Origin: JAAUUE01 sp943370025
GTDB taxonomy: Bacteria > Cyanobacteriota > Cyanobacteriia > Cyanobacteriales > JAAUUE01
Reading direction: 5' to 3'
Assembly (NCBI GenBank): GCA_943370025.1
Contig: CALRPI020000018.1
Location: 1-64,000 of the forward strand
DNA: 64,000 bases
Part shown: piece after piece, positions 49,937 through 59,432 of the stretch
Layout: each line of letters starts with the position of its first letter
Numbering within the stretch: position 1 is the first letter of the stretch
Notes under the pieces: model-generated
What the model was told of the DNA's origin: nothing
Databases searched by the model: none
The model's input: only the letters and a program-made list of their open reading frames with translations
Made by a program: the position numbers and the translations under genes

Positions 49937-52360
49937 ATATGTACAAATTTTTGTCATCTCCAATGGGGTTAATACTCGCTACTATGCCAACAACCGCAAA
50001 CAAGAATACAAACAAACCTTCTACTGGGCAGACTCAGAAAATAACCTAATTACTCAGCTCGATGACTTCGCCACCGCCTTTCTGGAGAAATGCCACCTCT
50101 CCAAAATAATCTGCAAATACATTGTTCTACACCAGTCCGACAGAGTGTTAATGGTGCTGCGCCCTTACCAATACTACGCCGTCGAAGCCCTCATTGAGCG
50201 CGTCAAAACCACCGACAAAAACGGCTACATCTGGCACACCACAGGCTCAGGCAAAACCCTCACCAGCTTCAAAGCCGCCCAAATTCTCACCGCCCTGCCC
50301 AAAGTTCATAAGGTGTTGTTTGTGGTCGATCGCGCTGACCTCGATTACCAAACCAGCAGAGAATTCAACTACTTTAGCCCCGACTGCGTAGATACCACCA
50401 ATAGCACCACAGAACTCGTCGATCGAATGACAGGCGATAGCCATCTTATCGTCACCACCATCCAAAAACTAAATAACGCCATCCGAAACCCTCGCCATGA
50501 ATCTGCCATGGAATCCCTGCGGAATCAGCGTATTGTCTTCATCTTCGATGAGTGTCACCGATCCCAGTTTGGCGAAACCCATAAAAATATTGTCAAATTC
50601 TTCCCCAATGCTCAAATGTTCGGCTTCACTGGCACACCCATCTTCGCTGACAACGCTGCCAGTAATGCCTATGGCAAACGCACCACCAAAGATTTATTTC
50701 AAGAATGCTTGCATAAGTATGTGATCACCAATGCGATCGCCGATGAAAACGTGCTTAAATTCTCCGTTGAATATTGGGGGAAAATCAAACGCAAAGACGG
50801 CAGCCTCATCACCGAACCTAAACTTGATCGCGAATTTTTTGAAAACCCCGTTGGCAAAGCCTCTCGGAACGAGAATCGCATTTCCCTAATCGTTGATTGG
50901 ATCATCGCCAACCACGATCGCAAAACCCACAATAAAAAATTCTCCGCCATCCTCTGCGTCAGTAATATTGATAGCCTACTGACCTATTACGAAACCTTTA
51001 AAGATAAACAAAAACAGGGTTTACATGATTTGCGGATCGTGACCATCTTCACCCCCAGCATTAACGAAGACGACGAAGAGGCAAATGGCTTAATTGGTGA
51101 ACCAGATTTTGATTTAACCCCCAGCAACAATTCCCACAGCCGCGACAAACTCGCTGAAATAATCAACGATTACAACGCCCTCTATCAAACCCAACATTCC
51201 GCTAGAGACAGCAAAGCCTTCTACACCTACTACAAAGACATCTCTAAACGGATGAAAGACCGCGATCGAGAAAATGCTCAGGATCGGGAACGTGCCGATA
51301 TTTTGTTAGTCGTCAATATGTTTCTCAAGGGCTTCGATGTCAAAAAGCTCAACACACTTTATGTCGATAAAAACCTCCAGTATCACGGACTAATTCAAGC
51401 CTATTCCCGCACTAACCGAATTTTAGGGGAACTCAAATCCCAAGGCAATATCGTCTGTTTCCGTAACCTCAAAGACAACACCGACCAAGCCGTCGCCCTT
51501 TTCTCTGATCCCAACGCCAAAGAAGAGATATTTATCGAACCCTACGAACACTACATTGAAGAGTTTAATGAAGGCGTTCAGGCATTGAGGGCGATCGCCG
51601 CCATCCCCAAGGATGTTAATAAACTCATCAGTGAAGATGACCAAGTTGAATTCGTCAAAGCCTTTCGTAATTTAATCCGTCTCCTCAACGTTAGTAAATC
51701 CTTCACCGAGTTTGATTTTACAGACCTCAACATGGACGAACAGACCTTTGAAGATTACAAAAGCAAATACCTAGACATCTACGACCGCACACGATCGCGC
51801 CCAGAGGAGGAGCCTGAATCCATAATTGAAGAAGTTGATTTTGAACTAGAACTCATTCAACGGGATGAAATCAATGTCTCCTACATTCTCAAACTCCTAG
51901 CAGAACTCCGACAAAACACCAAAACCACGGAAGAAGACTATCAGAAAAGAAAAGAATCTATTCTCGAACTTGTTGGGCAAGAAGTGCAGTTACGGAGTAA
52001 ACGCGATCTCATTGAAAAATTCATTGACGAGCAAATACCCACAATTAAGCCAGAAGAGGCGATCACCACCGTTTTTCAGAACTTCTGGAATCAAGAACGC
52101 ACGATCGCCGTGGAGGAACTCTGCCTCAAGGAAAATCTCAAGCTCGAAGCCGTCAACCAAATGATCGCCGACTACAAATTCTCAGGCAAGGAACCGTTAC
52201 GCGATACAGTTTTGAATGCCTGTAACGAAAAACCAAAACTATTAGAGCGCAAAAAAATCTTCGATCGGGTCGTGGCGCAATTACTTGCCATCATTAACAA
52301 GTTTGACGATGCTCTTGGTGCATTTGAAGAGGGCTAGAGGGGAAGGCTGCTCCGGGGAGT

Positions 52361-52492
52361 GTTTGTATTTCCCAAGCAGTGTACGAAGCTGTGAAGGATT
52401 GCTTACCTGACGGGGTGATTGTGGAACGATTGGGACAGGTGGCACTCAAAAATATGGGCTATATTGAGGCATATCAACTGGTTCTGGCTTAA
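52361..52492 (+). pseudogene. C-terminal fragment of a nucleotide cyclase
   Basis: 44 codons without a start read ISQAVYEAVKDCLPDGVIVE and RLGQVALKNMGYIEAYQLVLA, the end of class III adenylate/guanylate cyclase domains. No catalytic part precedes it. It was left by a deletion or rearrangement next to hsdR. Confidence 0.6.
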
Positions 52493-52625
52493 AGTGGTGC
52501 AAATAGTATATTTTCCACAATTTTTTCCTGCGGTAGCCCTGTACAGTGCGTAAATCCTAACAGAATATTCCAAAAACCCTGTTACAATTAAGTGCTGGTT
52601 ACAATCAAGTATCACAATATTTCTC

Positions 52626-52712
52626 CCAGTCTTAGAAATGTTGCTGCCCCAGCAAGAAATTTATCTATTCCCTGCTATTCCCATTTCATCTATCCCCCCT
52701 GGCTAAGACTGG
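52626..52712 (+). promoter_or_regulatory. Structured leader of DEAD-box helicase gene
   Basis: An outer inverted repeat CCAGTCTTAG/CTAAGACTGG (52626-52635, 52703-52712) encloses a TTGCTG-CCC-CAGCAA hairpin (52641-52655). It lies 51 bp before the start codon. The rest of the 426-bp gap holds only the cyclase fragment. It may be a regulatory leader recognised by the helicase itself. Confidence 0.45.
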
Positions 52713-52763
52713 CACTGCCAACAAGATCGATACGAAATCTACACTTTAAAATCTTGGAGTTCT

Positions 52764-54206
52764 ATGTCTTTTTCTGCCCTTGGTCTGTCGGATGAAATTG
52801 TCCGTGCCGTTACTGCACAAGGTTATACCCAACCGACCCCGATTCAATTACAAGCAATCCCCGCCGTGTTAGCCGGTCAAGATGTCCTTGCTGCTGCCCA
52901 AACTGGAACCGGAAAAACTGCTGGTTTTACTCTGCCGATTTTGCATCAGCTATCCACCACCGTTGTCAAATCCAATATAGTCGTCAACACCAATCCGGCT
53001 TTTAGGTCGAATACCACCGTTGTCAAAAGAGCCTCTGGTGGCAGACACCCGATTCGATCGCTCATCCTCACCCCCACGAGGGAACTGGCTGCCCAAGTAG
53101 AAGAAAGTGTCCAGAACTATGGCAAATATCTGAATCTCAATTCCATGACTGTCTACGGCGGTGTGAATATCAACCCCCAAATTCAGCGATTGAAGAGTCG
53201 GATTGATATCCTCGTAGCCACTCCGGGACGGCTTCTCGACCATGTACAACAGCGCACTGTGGATTTATCCCAAGTGGAAATTTTGGTGCTGGATGAAGCC
53301 GATCGAATGTTGGATATGGGCTTCATTCGGGATATTCGCCGCATCCTGACACTACTGCCCCGGCAACGCCAAAACCTATTATTTTCGGCTACTTTTTCTG
53401 ATGAAATTAAATCTCTCGCTACGGGATTGCTCCACCAACCAGTGACGATCGAGGTGGAGCGGCGCAATGCCACCCCGGATCTGGTGGCACAAAAGGTTTA
53501 CCCGGTCGATCGCGAACGCAAGCGAGAATTATTGTCCTACCTAATTAAGACTAATAATTGGTATCAAGCTCTAGTTTTCACCCGGACAAAGCACGGAGCC
53601 GATCGATTGGTGAAGCAACTTACCCAAGATGACATTTCTGCCCTAGCGATTCACGGCAACAAAAGCCAAGCTGCCAGAACCAAAGCCCTCTCCAGATTCA
53701 AGGAAGGCGAGGTGCAAGTATTAGTGGCAACAGATATTGCGGCGCGGGGGATTGATATTAGTGAACTGCTCCATGTGGTGAATTTTGAACTGCCCAACGT
53801 TCCAGAAGATTACGTTCACCGCATTGGGCGGACGGGGCGAGCCGGGGCGGAAGGGGAAGCGGTATCTTTGGTATGTGTGGATGAACTAGATTTGCTGAGA
53901 AATATTGAAAGGCTAATTAAGCGATCGATCCCTAAGGAAATAGTTGATGGTTTTGAGGTAGACCCAAGGGTGCGGGCTGAACCGATCCAAAATGGTCGGC
54001 AGCAGCAAAATGGTCGCCAAAATCAGCAAGGACAAAGACGCGATCGACCAGCCCCTAATTCTGGCAACTCTGCTAGTTCTTCCTCGCCCACTCCTCGCCA
54101 ATCCCTAAAAATTAAGGACAGAGAAAATCCGGCTCAGGCGATCGATTCCCCCCGCATTGATCCCCGGCGGCGGGGTAAGGCTGGTTCTGGTTATGGACAC
54201 GGCTAG
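52764..54206 (+). CDS. DEAD-box RNA helicase
   Basis: 480 aa. Q motif SFSALGLSDEIVRAV...QPTPIQ, motif I AAQTGTGKTAGF, Ia PTRELAAQ, Ib TPGRLLDH, II DEAD, III SAT, V ARGIDI, VI HRIGRTGRAG. The C-terminal tail after residue ~400 is low complexity with many Gln, Asn and Arg and probably binds RNA. RhlE/CrhR-like, acting in RNA remodelling, often under cold or redox stress. Between motifs I and Ia an insertion carries the direct repeat ACCACCGTTGTCAAA (52956 and 53013, 57 bp apart, in frame), duplicating TTVVK. Confidence 0.93.
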   Translation: MSFSALGLSDEIVRAVTAQGYTQPTPIQLQAIPAVLAGQDVLAAAQTGTGKTAGFTLPILHQLSTTVVKSNIVVNTNPAFRSNTTVVKRASGGRHPIRSLILTPTRELAAQVEESVQNYGKYLNLNSMTVYGGVNINPQIQRLKSRIDILVATPGRLLDHVQQRTVDLSQVEILVLDEADRMLDMGFIRDIRRILTLLPRQRQNLLFSATFSDEIKSLATGLLHQPVTIEVERRNATPDLVAQKVYPVDRERKRELLSYLIKTNNWYQALVFTRTKHGADRLVKQLTQDDISALAIHGNKSQAARTKALSRFKEGEVQVLVATDIAARGIDISELLHVVNFELPNVPEDYVHRIGRTGRAGAEGEAVSLVCVDELDLLRNIERLIKRSIPKEIVDGFEVDPRVRAEPIQNGRQQQNGRQNQQGQRRDRPAPNSGNSASSSSPTPRQSLKIKDRENPAQAIDSPRIDPRRRGKAGSGYGHG

Positions 54207-54535
54207 TAACTAACCTCAGTTTGGGATAAGAAAGACCCCTAATACCATTTTGCGAAAATCACAACAATTACCGCTGGCTGAGCGAAGTCGAATTTATGCT
54301 GAGCGAAGTCGAAGTAGCCAAAACCTCACCAGCATTTCCTGCTAAGTTTGCCGTCCCTTCGACTTCGCTCAGGGAACTAAATTGTCTTCTTCTTTTTCAG
54401 GGAACGCCTATAGACTTAGGGGCAGAGCTTTTGCTTAACCCGAACTGAGGTTAACTAGTAAATATTTGTCACCAGAAGCAAAAACTGGCGGCTATACTGG
54501 TATCACTCACTCAGCTATAAACCCCGGTTATACCT
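54207..54535. repeat. Intergenic region with GAGCGAAGTCGAA repeats
   Basis: Between the helicase and CHAT genes. GCTGAGCGAAGTCGAA occurs twice (about 54272-54319) and its complement TTCGACTTCGCTCAG once (54358-54372), so the block can fold on itself. At 54435-54454, TTAACC-CGAACTGA-GGTTAA is an inverted repeat related to 509-550. No gene is present. Confidence 0.6.
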
Positions 54536-57500
54536 ATGTTTTCCCGCCAATCCTTGATGCAAGCCTGTCTAGGCTTGGGTTTTGTGGTTACCTTTATTGC
54601 TCCTGCTCGATCGCAGATCACCCCCAATGGTGCGGGAACTCTAGTTAACTCCCAAGGAAACCAAATCAATATCACTGGGGGAACTCAGGCAGGGGCTAAC
54701 CTTTTTCATAGTTTTCGGGATTTTAATGTTAATTCTGCCCAAGTTGCTAATTTTTTGAGCAATCCCCAGATTCAAAATATTCTTGCCAGAATTAATGGGG
54801 GAAATCCTTCTTTTATCAATGGTTTATTGCAAGTTACGGGGGGAAATTCTAATTTATTTTTGATGAATCCGGCGGGGATTGTTTTTGGGCAGGGGGCAAG
54901 TTTAAATATCCCGGCAAGTTTTACGGCGACTACAGCAAATCAAATTGGGTTTAGGAATAATTTATTTAATGCTTTTGGGGATAATAATTTCTCGGCTTTA
55001 GTGGGGAATCCTGATAGTTTTATTTTTACGACTAACCAAGCAGGAAGTATTGTTAATGCTGGGAATTTGGCGGTAGGTAATGGTCAGAATATTAGTTTGA
55101 TTGGGGGGAATACTATCAACACAGGGAGATTAACTGCTCCCGGTGGCGAGATTCAGGTGTTGGCAGTACCGGGAACGAATCGGGTGAGGTTATCTCAGCC
55201 GGGGCAGGTTTTGAGTTTGGAGATTGTGCCGCCTGTGGATGGGGTGCTGAGGGCTGTGGATTTACCAGCTTTGCTAACGGGTAGTGATTTGCCGGGGATT
55301 GGGGTTAATCCAACTGGACAAGTTCAAGTAGCGGGGACGAGTTTGCCGAATCAGCAGGGGATAGCTGTGGCTTCGGGCAGGATCGATGTGAGTAGTGCTA
55401 CGGGGAATGGTGGAGTGGTGCAGGTTTTGGGGGACAGGGTAGCGGCACTTGATGCTCGGATTAATGCTAATGGAGCTACGAGTGGGGGAACTGTGCGATT
55501 GGGTGGGGAATATCTAGGGGGAAGAGACACGGGAATTGCTCCGGCGCTGCGGTTTAATTCTCAGAGGACTTTGGTAGATAGAAATTCGTTGATCAGAGCT
55601 AATGCTACTGTCACGGGAGAAGGGGGCAGGGTGATAGTTTGGGCGGATCAGAATACGGGATATTTTGGCAGAATTACGGGCAGGGGTGCTACGGGTAGGG
55701 GGGCATTTGTAGAAATATCTGGGAGGGAGAATTTAGCTTTTGATGGGAGGGTGGAAATACCGGGAGCTAATGGATTATTGGGAAGTTTATTGCTTGATCC
55801 GGCGAATATTACCATTGTTGCGGGTGCAAATAATAGCCAAGCTGATGATGGTCAGGTAAATGTAGATGGAGCAATTTTTGGTGCTGATACACCAGCAAAT
55901 ATGACTATCTCCGCAGGCGCTTTAGGTGCGATTCCCGCAGCAACAGCTATAAATCTTTTTGCGACTAATAACATTGATTTCCAAACTGATGTTAACCTCA
56001 CTCCGGGAACAGGAACCTTCTCTTTTGTTGCTCCAACCATTACTGCTTCATTAGGTGCAGTTACTCTCAATACTTTTGGTCGCAACGCAACACTAGCAGC
56101 AGATAGTATTGATGCGACAAATCTATCTATCAATACGCAAGATTTGGGTGTACGTTCTGGAACTATTCAAGCTGCAAGTAATGGAAATATAAGACTAGGA
56201 AACTTAAGTACTGACAATAATGTCAATGCTGGAGATATTACCCTCAATGCTCCCCTAGGGGCTATTACAACTGGGACTATTTTTAGTTCTGTTAATGTTG
56301 TTTTTGGTAATGGTGGAGCCATTAATCTTACTTCTCAAGGAGCTATTACAACTGGGGATATTGATAGCAGAGGTGCTGGGACTGGTAATGGTGGAGCTAT
56401 TAGTATTACTTCTCAAGGAGATATTGCTACAACTGGGCGTATTAACAGCGGCGGTGTTTTTGGTAATGGTGGAGCTATTAGTATTACTTCTCAAGGAGCT
56501 ATTACAACTGGGGATATTCAGAGCATAGGTGTTATAGGTAATGGTGGAGTCATTAGTCTTACTTCTCAAGGAAATATTACTACAACTGGGGGTATTAACA
56601 GCCGTGGCAATAATAGTGGAGCCATTAATCTTACTTCTCAAGGAAATATTACTACAACTGGGGATATTGATAGCCGTACTAATGGGAGTGGCAATAGTGG
56701 AGCCATTAATCTTACTTCTCAAGGAAACATTACTACAACTGGGGGTATTAATAATGGTAGTGGAGCCATTAATCTTACTTCTCAAGGAAATATTACTACA
56801 ACTGGGGATATTGTTAGCCGTGGTGGAGCCATTAATCTTACTTCTCAAGGAAATAATATTACTACAACTGGGGGTATTGAAAGCCGTGGTGGAGCCATTA
56901 ATCTTACTTCTCAAGGAAATATTACAACTGGGGATATTGGTAGCAATGGTGTTACGGGTAATGGTGGAGCCATTAGTCTTACTTCTCAAGGAGATATTGC
57001 TATAACTGGGCTTATTGACAGCGGCAGTCTTTTTGGTATTGGCAATGGTGGAGCCATTAGTCTTACTTCTCAAAGAAATATTACTACAACTGGGAATATT
57101 GATAGCAGTGGCGGTAATGGTGGAGCTATTAGTCTTACTTCTCAAGGAAATATTACTACAACTGGGAATATTGATAGCCGTACTACTGGGAGTGGCAATG
57201 GTGGAGCTATTAGTCTTACTTCTCAAGGAAATATTACTACAACTGGGAATATTGATGGCAATGGCAATGGTGGAGCCATTAATCTTACTTCTCAAGGAAA
57301 TATTACTACAACTGGGGGTATTAGCAACTTTGGTGGAGCCATTAATCTTACTTCTCAAGGAGCTATTGTTATTCCGCTGGTTAGGTCCTTTAGTGGGAAT
57401 GGCAATGGTGGGGCTATTAATATTACTTCCCAAAGTAGTATTGTTATCAATGAGATTGACTCTCATGGGTCAAATCCGGGAAACAGAAGCGGAGATATTA

Positions 57501-59416
57501 CTATTAATGCGGGGAATCTATTCCGAGTACCTGGTTTTAATGTTGCTATTAGCTGTTTTTTCAGCGGCAGCAGCATCTGTAGTGCGGGACGAAGTGGTGC
57601 TGGTAATGGTGCAATAACTATTACCCACAGTGGCGGGATCGATACACCTTTTACTGTTGGCGATGCATCTATTAATGGCACAGCAGGATCGATCGATGCC
57701 GGAACTGGAAATGTTATCCCCATCACAACAATAATTCCTGTTCCCCCTGCCACCAATACCCAAGGCATTGTGCAAATTATAACAACTGCACCACCAGCCT
57801 CTCCACCTATCCCTCGAGAAGTATTGGGACTATTGCAGAATCCAGCCGCGCCTCCAACCCCAGACCCTGTAATTGTTGGTATCCCCCCCTCACCCCCTCC
57901 AGACCTAACCCCCGCTCCTCCCATTAATATCCTCCCACCTCTTCCTAGTCTCCCACCCCCCCTACCTTTACTCCCCGATATTCCTACATTCTTTCCTATT
58001 CCACTACCCCTCCCGCCTTCACCCCCCAATCCTCAACTAACTCGCCCCAACCTCGATGCTTCTTCCCCCGGTGTGCAATCCCTTCTCTCCCTTGGCATTC
58101 CCAACTACAACATCCCCATCATTGAAAGAATTCCGGCTCCCTATGATGATGGCAGTATAGGATTACTAGACCAACCCTTCAAAGAAGAATTTCAAGCCTT
58201 CACTGGCATTTTCGATGAAATTCCTACCCTAGATGTTAGCCGAGGGCAAGATATCTTGAACCGGATTACAAGAGATACCAACGTCAAACCAGCCCTGATC
58301 TACGTCTTCTTCTCTCCAGCTAACGATCCCAACTCAAGCACCAGAACTGCTAACTCTGCCCGTAGCCAACTCTTCCGCAACCCCAGCAATACAGATGTTT
58401 TGGAAGTTGTCCTCGTCCCCCCCACAGGCGACCTAGTAAGAGCCAGATATTCTGGCTTAACCCGCCCCGAAGTTATTCAAATCGCCGGAGAACTTGCCAG
58501 AAGCGTTGCCCGGAGAAGCGTGTATGGCCGTGGCTCTAGGCGGATGTATGACTTGATTATTGCCCCCCTAGAAGAAGACCTGAAAAGACTCAAAATTGAT
58601 AACTTAGTCTTTCTGATGGATAGAGGATTGAGGTCGATGCCGATCGCCGCCATGCAGAGCAAAGATAATCGATTCATCATCGAAGACTACAGCGTTGCTT
58701 TGATGCCTTCTCTGACCCTCACCGATACCACCTACAGCCCCCTCCAAGATGCCCAAGTCATGGCGATGGGAGCCGATCGCTTCGTAGTTGATGGCCTCTC
58801 CCCCCTACCCGGAGTTCCCGTAGAACTTAAAGCCATCAACCAAATCCGGGGTGGAAGTATCTTTCTCAATGAAAACTTCACCCTCAGCAACCTCCGCCAA
58901 AACCGCAGTCCAAACCAAAGAATCGTCCACCTAGCAACTCATGGTTCCTTCTACGGCGATAAAGTCAACTCCTACATCCAACTCTGGGGAACCGAAAGAC
59001 TCACCCTAGAACAAATTCGCTCCACAGGTTTTGGCACTCCCCCCGTAGATTTATTAGTCCTGAGCGCTTGTGAAACCGCCCTAGGAAATACCGATGCCGA
59101 GCTAGGTTTTGCCGGGTTAGCTATCACATCTGGAGTCAGATCTGCTTTGGCAAGTTTATGGCAAGTCAGCGATGAAGGCACAATGGGCTTGATGGCTGAG
59201 TTTTATCAACAACTCCAAACCACCACCACCAAATCCGAAGCACTACGACAGGCACAACTGGCAATGCTCCGGGGAGAAGTGCGCCTAGAAAACGGCAGTT
59301 TAGTCACCCCCAAGGGAAAGTTTGACCTCAATGCCGAGTTGAAAGAATTGGGAGACAGACAACTCACTCATCCTTATTATTGGAGCGCCTTCACCATGAT
59401 CGGCAATCCTTGGTAG
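54536..59416 (+). CDS. Two-partner-secretion (FHA) plus CHAT protein
   Basis: 1626 aa. Signal peptide to about residue 27 (FIAPARSQ). Haemagglutinin-type TPS domain (residues ~28-290, GGNSNLFLMNPAGIVFGQGA). Beta-helix region with 16 repeats of G-G-A-I-N/S-L-T-S-Q-G-N-I-T-T-T-G (about 593-983). Proline-rich linker (~1095-1165). C-terminal CHAT caspase-like domain with catalytic His1469 (HLATHGSF) and Cys1512 (LVLSACETALG). It is probably exported through a TpsB partner, not encoded nearby. Such FHA-CHAT fusions occur in cyanobacteria. The role of an exported caspase-like protease is unknown. Confidence 0.92.
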   Translation: MFSRQSLMQACLGLGFVVTFIAPARSQITPNGAGTLVNSQGNQINITGGTQAGANLFHSFRDFNVNSAQVANFLSNPQIQNILARINGGNPSFINGLLQVTGGNSNLFLMNPAGIVFGQGASLNIPASFTATTANQIGFRNNLFNAFGDNNFSALVGNPDSFIFTTNQAGSIVNAGNLAVGNGQNISLIGGNTINTGRLTAPGGEIQVLAVPGTNRVRLSQPGQVLSLEIVPPVDGVLRAVDLPALLTGSDLPGIGVNPTGQVQVAGTSLPNQQGIAVASGRIDVSSATGNGGVVQVLGDRVAALDARINANGATSGGTVRLGGEYLGGRDTGIAPALRFNSQRTLVDRNSLIRANATVTGEGGRVIVWADQNTGYFGRITGRGATGRGAFVEISGRENLAFDGRVEIPGANGLLGSLLLDPANITIVAGANNSQADDGQVNVDGAIFGADTPANMTISAGALGAIPAATAINLFATNNIDFQTDVNLTPGTGTFSFVAPTITASLGAVTLNTFGRNATLAADSIDATNLSINTQDLGVRSGTIQAASNGNIRLGNLSTDNNVNAGDITLNAPLGAITTGTIFSSVNVVFGNGGAINLTSQGAITTGDIDSRGAGTGNGGAISITSQGDIATTGRINSGGVFGNGGAISITSQGAITTGDIQSIGVIGNGGVISLTSQGNITTTGGINSRGNNSGAINLTSQGNITTTGDIDSRTNGSGNSGAINLTSQGNITTTGGINNGSGAINLTSQGNITTTGDIVSRGGAINLTSQGNNITTTGGIESRGGAINLTSQGNITTGDIGSNGVTGNGGAISLTSQGDIAITGLIDSGSLFGIGNGGAISLTSQRNITTTGNIDSSGGNGGAISLTSQGNITTTGNIDSRTTGSGNGGAISLTSQGNITTTGNIDGNGNGGAINLTSQGNITTTGGISNFGGAINLTSQGAIVIPLVRSFSGNGNGGAINITSQSSIVINEIDSHGSNPGNRSGDITINAGNLFRVPGFNVAISCFFSGSSICSAGRSGAGNGAITITHSGGIDTPFTVGDASINGTAGSIDAGTGNVIPITTIIPVPPATNTQGIVQIITTAPPASPPIPREVLGLLQNPAAPPTPDPVIVGIPPSPPPDLTPAPPINILPPLPSLPPPLPLLPDIPTFFPIPLPLPPSPPNPQLTRPNLDASSPGVQSLLSLGIPNYNIPIIERIPAPYDDGSIGLLDQPFKEEFQAFTGIFDEIPTLDVSRGQDILNRITRDTNVKPALIYVFFSPANDPNSSTRTANSARSQLFRNPSNTDVLEVVLVPPTGDLVRARYSGLTRPEVIQIAGELARSVARRSVYGRGSRRMYDLIIAPLEEDLKRLKIDNLVFLMDRGLRSMPIAAMQSKDNRFIIEDYSVALMPSLTLTDTTYSPLQDAQVMAMGADRFVVDGLSPLPGVPVELKAINQIRGGSIFLNENFTLSNLRQNRSPNQRIVHLATHGSFYGDKVNSYIQLWGTERLTLEQIRSTGFGTPPVDLLVLSACETALGNTDAELGFAGLAITSGVRSALASLWQVSDEGTMGLMAEFYQQLQTTTTKSEALRQAQLAMLRGEVRLENGSLVTPKGKFDLNAELKELGDRQLTHPYYWSAFTMIGNPW
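56312..57483 (+). repeat. 16-copy coding repeat array in CHAT gene
   Basis: About 1.17 kb of units of 60-84 bp sharing GGTGGAGCCATTAATCTTAC and TTCTCAAGGAAATATTAC with variable joints of GGTAATGGTAGT type. Several neighbours are nearly identical at DNA level, so copy number should vary by recombination. The array creates spurious open frames in the other frames, including a 403-codon one on the minus strand. Confidence 0.9.
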
Positions 59417-59432
59417 AGCGATCGAACTCACC

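Larger units (their letters stand above)
49422..52337 (+). pseudogene. hsdR: Type I restriction subunit HsdR, two frameshifts
   Basis: Encodes a ~960-aa HsdR once two tandem duplications are ignored. The N-terminal nuclease (RYDVTLLINGLPLVQIELKR), helicase motif I WHTTGSGKTLTSFKAA, motif II FIFDECHRSQFGE and FGFTGTPIF are all present. An 11-bp duplication at 49443-49464 brings a stop 16 codons after the ATG. A 16-bp duplication at 49905-49936 shifts the frame again. Removing one copy of each restores a continuous frame. A TTG at 49466 could start the middle segment, and an uninterrupted 809-codon frame covers 49908-52337. No hsdM or hsdS lies in the window. Confidence 0.85.

Noticed and set aside
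56255..57466. 403-codon open frame on the minus strand and several long plus-strand frames within the CHAT gene
   Set aside because: They arise because the coding repeat array lacks stop codons in other frames. The translations are repetitive (for example SCSNISLRSK over and over), and the sense frame continues a real protein on both sides.
56312..57483. Regularly spaced repeats as a CRISPR array
   Set aside because: Unit length varies, spacers are themselves repetitive and in frame, and the whole tract is inside a secreted protein gene. No cas genes are present.
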